Positions 59,908-64,000 of a stretch of 64,000 nucleotides of DNA are shown in pieces (positions within the stretch are counted from its first letter, which is position 1; each line of letters starts with the position of its first letter). The notes under the pieces were generated by a model. The model searched no databases. It saw only the letters and a program-made list of their open reading frames with translations, and was not told the origin of the DNA. The DNA comes from Actinomadura coerulea (GTDB taxonomy: Bacteria > Actinomycetota > Actinomycetes > Streptosporangiales > Streptosporangiaceae): the NCBI RefSeq assembly GCF_014208105.1, contig NZ_JACHMQ010000001.1:5394001-5458000 (forward strand). Reading direction: 5' to 3'. The translations under genes were made by a program, and so were the position numbers.

Positions 59908-59918
59908 GTCATTATGAC
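59908..59918. promoter_or_regulatory. palindrome GTCATTATGAC at the nadB promoter
   Basis: GTCAT-T-ATGAC with perfect 5-bp arms overlaps the minus-strand hexamer CATAAT, a good -10 box. A regulator bound here would block nadB transcription. It lies 26-36 bases before the chosen GTG and inside the panD-nadB gap. Confidence 0.45.
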
Positions 59919-59959
59919 CCTAACCCCGGAGCGGCCGTACCCCCGGCCCCCGCCGAAGG

Positions 59960-60376
59960 TCAGTCGCGGACCAGATCGCCCCGGGTCGTGCTGGTGCCCG
60001 GCACCGGCTCGGCGGGGTCGGAGCCCAGCGAAATGATCTTGTTGGACCGGTCGACGTGCACGACGGAGGGGACGAACTCGCGGGCCTCGGCGTCGGTCAT
60101 CTGCGCGTAGCTGATGATGATGACCAGGTCGCCGGGCTGCACGAGGCGGGCGGCGGCGCCGTTGATCCCGATCACGCCGGAGCCGCGCTCGCCGGCGATC
60201 AGGTAGGTCTCCAGGCGGGCGCCGTTGTCGATGTCGACGATCGAGACCTGCTCGCCGGGCAGCAGGTCGGCGGCGTCCATCAGGTCCTGGTCGATGGTCA
60301 GCGAGCCGACGTAGTGCAGGTCCGCCTGGGTCACCGTGGCGCGGTGGATCTTCGACTTGAACATCGTCCGGAACAT
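59960..60376 (-). CDS. panD: aspartate 1-decarboxylase proenzyme
   Basis: Pyruvoyl enzyme that makes beta-alanine from aspartate for pantothenate synthesis. At 138 residues, it has the self-cleavage site Gly24-Ser25 in HYVGSLTID, the catalytic region MFRTMFKSKIHRATVTQADL (K9 region), and GERGSGVIGINGAAARLVQPGD. The C-terminal tail after about 115 is typical of actinobacterial PanD. Its ATG overlaps the panC stop by one base (TGATG), so coupling is strong. Confidence 0.97.
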   Translation of the reverse strand: MFRTMFKSKIHRATVTQADLHYVGSLTIDQDLMDAADLLPGEQVSIVDIDNGARLETYLIAGERGSGVIGINGAAARLVQPGDLVIIISYAQMTDAEAREFVPSVVHVDRSNKIISLGSDPAEPVPGTSTTRGDLVRD

Positions 60377-61236
60377 CAGTGCTCCTTGCCGAGCTGGAGG
60401 GGAACGTTGTCGATCAGGTGGGTGGCGCCGACGCGGCCGGCGACGGCGAGGACGGCCCGGCCGGGGCCCGGTCCGGTGATCTCGGTGAAGGTCGACGGGT
60501 CGACCAGGACCAGGTAGTCCAGGACGAGGGGCGGGTCGGCCGTCTCGGCCTCGGACAGGACGCCGCGGGCGGCCGCCAGGACGGCGTCCGCGCCGGAGGC
60601 GGCGGCGCCCGCCCCCGCCCGCAGGGCGCGCGAGAGGGCGAGCGCGGTCCGGCGTTCGGGCGCGGACAGGTAGCGGTTGCGGCTCGACAGCGCCAGCCCG
60701 TCCGGCTCGCGGACGGTCGGCGCGCCGACCACCTCCACGGGGACGTTCAGGTCGGCGACCATCCGCCGGATCATCGCGAGCTGCTGCGCGTCCTTCTCCC
60801 CGAAGACCGCCACGTCGGGGCGGACGAGGTTGAGCAGCTTCAGCACGACGGTGAGCATCCCGTCGAAGTGGCCGGGACGCGCGGCACCCTCGACGACCTC
60901 GCCCATGGGCCCCGACTTGACCGTGACCTGCGGCTCGTCCGGGTACATGACCTCGCGCGCCGGCGCGAACACGAAGTCAACCCCCTCGGCGGCGCAGGCT
61001 TCCAGGTCGGCGGCGAAGGTGCGGGGGTAGCGGTCGAAATCCTCGCCCGGCCCGAACTGGAGCGGGTTCACGAAGACGCTGACCGCGACCGCGTCCGCCC
61101 TGCCGCGGGCCTGCCGCATCAGCGACAGGTGTCCCTCGTGCAGGGCTCCCATGGTCGGGACGAGCGCCAGGGTCCCCCCGGTCTTCGACCGGGCCCGCGC
61201 CAGTTCCGCGCGCGTGCGCGCGACGATCGGTGTCAC
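60376..61236 (-). CDS. panC: pantothenate synthetase (pantoate-beta-alanine ligase)
   Basis: ATP-dependent joining of pantoate and beta-alanine. At 286 residues, it has the HIGH-like ATP motif MGALHEGHLSLMR, SVFVNPLQFGPGEDFDRYPR, RPGHFDGMLTVVLKLLNLVRP (part), FGEKDAQQLAMIRRMV and the KMSKS-like REPDGLALSSRNRYL. It starts at GTG 61236. It overlaps panD at the stop and lies 164 bases downstream of the DUF2520 gene, as in the mycobacterial order Rv3603c-panC-panD. Confidence 0.97.
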   Translation of the reverse strand: MTPIVARTRAELARARSKTGGTLALVPTMGALHEGHLSLMRQARGRADAVAVSVFVNPLQFGPGEDFDRYPRTFAADLEACAAEGVDFVFAPAREVMYPDEPQVTVKSGPMGEVVEGAARPGHFDGMLTVVLKLLNLVRPDVAVFGEKDAQQLAMIRRMVADLNVPVEVVGAPTVREPDGLALSSRNRYLSAPERRTALALSRALRAGAGAAASGADAVLAAARGVLSEAETADPPLVLDYLVLVDPSTFTEITGPGPGRAVLAVAGRVGATHLIDNVPLQLGKEH

Positions 61237-61400
61237 GACGCGTCCGTCCTCTCACGCGACGGCGGGCGCCGGCCGGGGCCGTGCTCGCCGGAAACGCCAG
61301 GAGCCAATGCCGTTCCCTTCCTGTTCGGTCGGCCGGTGCCGTCGGTCAGGCCGTCTGCCGGCCGGGGCGCCCTGCCGGCGACGTCCGCGGGCCGCGGCCG

Positions 61401-62357
61401 TCAGTCGGCCAGCGCTTCGAGGAGCCGTTCGGCGTCCTCGGGTCTGAGCAGCCCGGCGCCGAGCGCGCGGTCGGCGGTGAGGCGGGCCAGCGCGATGTAG
61501 GCGCGGCGGCTCTCGGCCGACACCCTGCCCAGCTCCGCGACGTGGCCGGCCACCGTTCCGGCGTCCCCGCGCGCGACGGGCCCGGTGAGCCCGTCGATGC
61601 CGAGCCGCAGCCCGTTGTCGAGGGCGGCGCCGAGGAGCGGGCCGAGCATCCGGCCGGGTTCGGCCACGCCCGCGGCGCGCAGCAGGTCCATGGCCTCCAC
61701 GACCAGCGTGACCAGGTGGTTCGCGCCTCCGGCGAGCGCCGCGTGGTAGAGCGGGCGCGCCTCCTCGGCGATCCAGACGGGTTCGCCGCCCATCTCCAGG
61801 ACGAGGGCCTCGGCGACCGGGCGCAGCGGCTCGGGCGAGGTGACGCCGAACGAGATGCCGGTGAGCCGGTTGACGTCGTCCGGGCGCCCGGTGAAGGTCA
61901 TCACGGGGTGCAGGGCCAGCGGCAGCGCGCCCGCGCGGGTGAGCGGGTCAAGCACGGCGGTGCCGTAGCGGCCGCTGGTGTGCAGGACGAGCTTGCCGGT
62001 GACCGGGACGCCCGCGCCGACGAGCCCTGCCGCGAGCTCGGGCAGCTCGTCGTCCGGGACGGTGAGCAGCACGAGGTCGGCAGCGGCGACCACGTCCTGC
62101 GGGGCGGCGACGACGGCGCCGGGGAGGCGTTCCTCGACGCGGGCCCGCGACCGCTCCGACACGGCGGCCGCGGCGACGAGGCGGTGGCCCGCGCGGGCGA
62201 GCGCGGCGCCGAGCGCCGTGCCGACCCGGCCGGCGCCGACGACGCCGACCGCGAGCCGCGCGGGCCGGTCCTCCGGGGTCTCCACGGGGGTGGTCCCCCC
62301 GTCGGGGCCGGTCCCGTTTCCGGGCGTGCCGGAAGGAGGGGTGACCTGTGGGTCCAT
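61401..62357 (-). CDS. Rossmann-fold and DUF2520 domain protein
   Basis: A 318-residue protein resembling Rv3603c. After a Gly/Pro/Thr-rich start, the NAD(P)-binding motif is VGVVGAGRVGTALGAALARAG (about 36-56, quoted in full is one motif), with VLLTVPDDEL; the C-terminal DUF2520 region has LHPVMTFTG, GNANHL-like GGANHLVTL and a helical bundle like 6-phosphogluconate-dehydrogenase-type reductases. Its steady place ahead of panC suggests a ketopantoate or related reductase, but that is inference. It is the first gene of the pan-nad-coaX-lysS group and has a perfect palindrome upstream. Confidence 0.85.
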   Translation of the reverse strand: MDPQVTPPSGTPGNGTGPDGGTTPVETPEDRPARLAVGVVGAGRVGTALGAALARAGHRLVAAAAVSERSRARVEERLPGAVVAAPQDVVAAADLVLLTVPDDELPELAAGLVGAGVPVTGKLVLHTSGRYGTAVLDPLTRAGALPLALHPVMTFTGRPDDVNRLTGISFGVTSPEPLRPVAEALVLEMGGEPVWIAEEARPLYHAALAGGANHLVTLVVEAMDLLRAAGVAEPGRMLGPLLGAALDNGLRLGIDGLTGPVARGDAGTVAGHVAELGRVSAESRRAYIALARLTADRALGAGLLRPEDAERLLEALAD

Positions 62358-62401
62358 CGGTTCGTTCCAGTCCTCAGGTAGGTACCGGACGTGCGCGCAC
62401 C

Positions 62402-62453
62402 AGGCTACCCGCGGGACCCGCCCGCGCGGTCCGGTGGGTGACGATCGTCACCC
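62402..62453 (-). promoter_or_regulatory. promoter region of the pan/nad operon with a perfect 18-bp palindrome
   Basis: GGGTGACGATCGTCACCC (62436-62453) is a perfect palindrome without spacer. It fits the S. coelicolor Crp pattern GTG-N6-G-N-CAC exactly and TGTGA-N6-TCACA in all but the outer base of each half. A minus-strand TAGCCT (62407-62402) may be the -10 box, which would put the palindrome about 50 bases before the start of transcription. The DUF2520 ATG is 79 bases away. Confidence 0.65.
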
Positions 62454-62462
62454 CGCCCCCAT

Positions 62463-64000
62463 TCAGTCATGCGCGAGGGACTCCACGATGGACGTCTTCG
62501 CGGCGCGCCGCGCGGGCAGCACGGCCGCGGCCGTCCCTGCGGCGCCCGCGAGGACGACGAACCCGATGACCTGCAGGTAGGGCAGCGAGAAGACCGAGTC
62601 GTTCGCCATCGCGTTCGTCGCGGCCCAGCCGAAGCCCACCCCGAGCACGACCCCGGTGGCCGCGCCGATGACGGCCATGACCAGCGCCTCCACCGACAGC
62701 ATCCGGCGCAGCTGGCGCTTGGTGAGGCCGAGGGCGCGCAGCAGCGCCGACTCGCGGGTGCGCTCCACGACCGACAGCGTCAGCGTGTTGGCGATGCCGA
62801 ACAGCGCGATGACGATCGCCAGCCCGAGCAGCCCGCCGAAGATCATCAAGATCGTGTCGATGGCCTTGGTCATCGTCTCCTTGAACTCGGCGGACGAGGC
62901 GACCTTCGCCGCCGGGTAGGGCCGCGCGGCGTCGTCCACGGCCCGGCGCGCCTGGGACGCGGGCACGTCGTCCCGGGTCCTGACGTAGATGCCCACCGGG
63001 TCCAGTGCGCCGAAGTACCGGGTGAAGTCCGCCTCCGGGACGATGATCCCGTCGAGGTTCGAGCCCACCGCGAAGACGGCGGTGATCTTCACCAGGACGA
63101 CGCCGTGCGCCGTCCGGACCCGCAGGGTGTCCCCGAGGGCCCGGCCGGACGTCTTGGCCGTCTCCGCGTCCACCATCGCGGTGCCCGGCTTCAGCGCGGC
63201 CTCCAGCGACCCCTGCTCGAAGTCGGGCTTGAGCAGCCTGCCGAGCGCCGACGTGGTGATCGTCGAGACGTCGGCGTCGTCGCCGCCGACCCGGGTCTCC
63301 TTGCGCCGGGTCTCGACCGCGTCGGTGACCTCGGGCCGGGTGCGCAGGTTCTCGGTCAGCGCGTGCGGGAGCGTTCCGTCGTAGTTCTGCGCCCGGATCT
63401 GGAACTGGACGGGGAACTGCTCCTCCAGCTTCTGCGCCGCCGTCGCCTTGCCGCTCGCCGCGACCACGGCGAACAGGCTCATCAGCCCGACGCCGACGGT
63501 CAGCGCGATCGTCGTGGTCGCGGTGCGGCGCGGCGCGCGCTGCGCGTTCGCCACGGCCAGCCTTCCCGGGACGCCGCCGAGCCGTGCCGGGACCGCCCCC
63601 GCGACCCGTCCGAGCGGACGGACGAGCGCCGGCATCGCCGCGATCACGCCGAGGAAGAACACGCCGCCGGCGAGCGCGACCGCGTACATCGCGGCCTCGC
63701 CCTTCTCCATGCCGAGCGAGCCCAGACCGCCGACGGCCAGGCCCGCGGCGCCCAGCAGGACGGCGAGGACGGTGCGCACGGGGCCGAGCCTGAACCGTCC
63801 GGTACCCGGCTCCTGGTCGGCGCGCAGCGCGGCGACCGGCGAGACCCGGGCGGCCGCGCGGGCGGGCAGCAGCGCGGACAGGACCGTGACCACGACCCCG
63901 ACCGCCAGGCCGACCACGACCGTCCGGACCGCCAGGGACGGCCCGGCGACGGCCACGCGCTCGTTCAGCCTGCTGACCACGACCAGCGCGCCCTCGCCGA
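62463..64000 (-). CDS. FtsX-type ABC transporter permease, partial at the right edge
   Basis: At least 512 residues of an ABC permease whose 5' end lies beyond the window; a GTG at 63980 is internal. Visible are an FtsX domain (VVVGLAVGVVVTVLSALLPARAAARVSPVAALR), further spans, a second MacB-like periplasmic domain (about residues 170-370 of the visible part) and the C-terminal FtsX domain ending LPARRAAKTSIVESLAHD. The duplicated architecture of about 840 residues is typical of actinobacterial lipid or peptide exporters. Its ATPase should lie further right. The 3' end is 10 bases from the Crp-like palindrome. Confidence 0.93.
   Translation of the reverse strand, partial: GEGALVVVSRLNERVAVAGPSLAVRTVVVGLAVGVVVTVLSALLPARAAARVSPVAALRADQEPGTGRFRLGPVRTVLAVLLGAAGLAVGGLGSLGMEKGEAAMYAVALAGGVFFLGVIAAMPALVRPLGRVAGAVPARLGGVPGRLAVANAQRAPRRTATTTIALTVGVGLMSLFAVVAASGKATAAQKLEEQFPVQFQIRAQNYDGTLPHALTENLRTRPEVTDAVETRRKETRVGGDDADVSTITTSALGRLLKPDFEQGSLEAALKPGTAMVDAETAKTSGRALGDTLRVRTAHGVVLVKITAVFAVGSNLDGIIVPEADFTRYFGALDPVGIYVRTRDDVPASQARRAVDDAARPYPAAKVASSAEFKETMTKAIDTILMIFGGLLGLAIVIALFGIANTLTLSVVERTRESALLRALGLTKRQLRRMLSVEALVMAVIGAATGVVLGVGFGWAATNAMANDSVFSLPYLQVIGFVVLAGAAGTAAAVLPARRAAKTSIVESLAHD

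Noticed and set aside
1..64000. tRNA, rRNA, tmRNA, CRISPR arrays, insertion sequences, prophage
   Set aside because: Read for T-loop signatures, regularly spaced repeats, transposase and integrase motifs; none seen by eye. A tRNAscan/Infernal run would be decisive.

Overview
The window reads as a chromosomal core segment of a high-GC Gram-positive actinomycete. Codons end almost always in G or C, GTG and TTG starts are common, and the gene set is actinobacterial: Lsr2, BldN-type sigma factor, Rex, ydaO-type riboswitch, bS22, LCP protein, SARP/AfsR regulator, DisA next to RadA. Gene order recalls Streptomyces around rex-hemACD-bldN and Mycobacterium around proC/bS22/galE2 and clpC-lsr2-lysS-coaX-panCD. 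Overall style fits a sporulating, filamentous genus such as Actinomadura or a relative; that placement is inference. No tRNA, rRNA, insertion sequence, prophage or CRISPR array was recognised.

Layout. 1-3.9 kb: hemL, a divergent membrane pseudokinase and a degenerate prim-pol protein. 4-10.2 kb: leftward operon rex-hemA-hemC-hemD-hemB (5-aminolevulinate by the C5 route to uroporphyrinogen III) with a Rex operator in front of rex. 10.3-14 kb: glutaredoxin, an unusual membrane/monooxygenase-like fusion, a BldN-like sigma factor, a short anti-sigma-like ORF behind a candidate BldN promoter, and a HAD phosphatase. 14-21.5 kb: AfsR-like regulator, DrrAB-type exporter, cytochrome P450, LtrA. 21.5-24.2 kb: PlsC-like acyltransferase, SDR epimerase, ribosomal protein bS22, small excisionase-like DNA-binding protein. 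24.5-30.1 kb: phosphatase, AcuC-type deacetylase, esterase, proC, proline dehydrogenase. 30.1-36.4 kb: LCP ligase, a second ABC exporter, TetR, sugar-phosphate isomerase, methyltransferase, hydrolase. 36.5-43.8 kb: radA, disA, a secreted hypothetical, mutY, a NADAR-domain protein, an adenosine-deaminase-like protein and a VOC protein. 43.8-50.1 kb: clpC, lsr2, two RDD membrane proteins and a short-form N-acetylglutamate synthase. 50.2-55 kb: c-di-AMP riboswitch and NlpC/P60 hydrolase, LuxR-type and LacI-type regulators, second P450. 55-62.4 kb: leftward cofactor operon DUF2520-panC-panD-nadB-nadC-coaX-lysS. 62.4-64 kb: an FtsX-type permease cut by the window edge.

How the parts work together. 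Rex would tie haem synthesis to NADH/NAD+. DisA makes c-di-AMP, and a ydaO-type riboswitch 11 kb away should sense it to control a cell-wall hydrolase. Three ClgR-like boxes precede clpC. A perfect 18-bp Crp-like palindrome precedes the pantothenate/NAD/CoA operon. The most unusual items are the pseudokinase with a lipoprotein-like ectodomain, the membrane protein with a C-terminal ABM-like domain beside bldN, the minimal anti-sigma candidate, and the NADAR fusion. Most of the window is conserved housekeeping sequence; I found no clearly new multi-gene defence or biosynthetic system.
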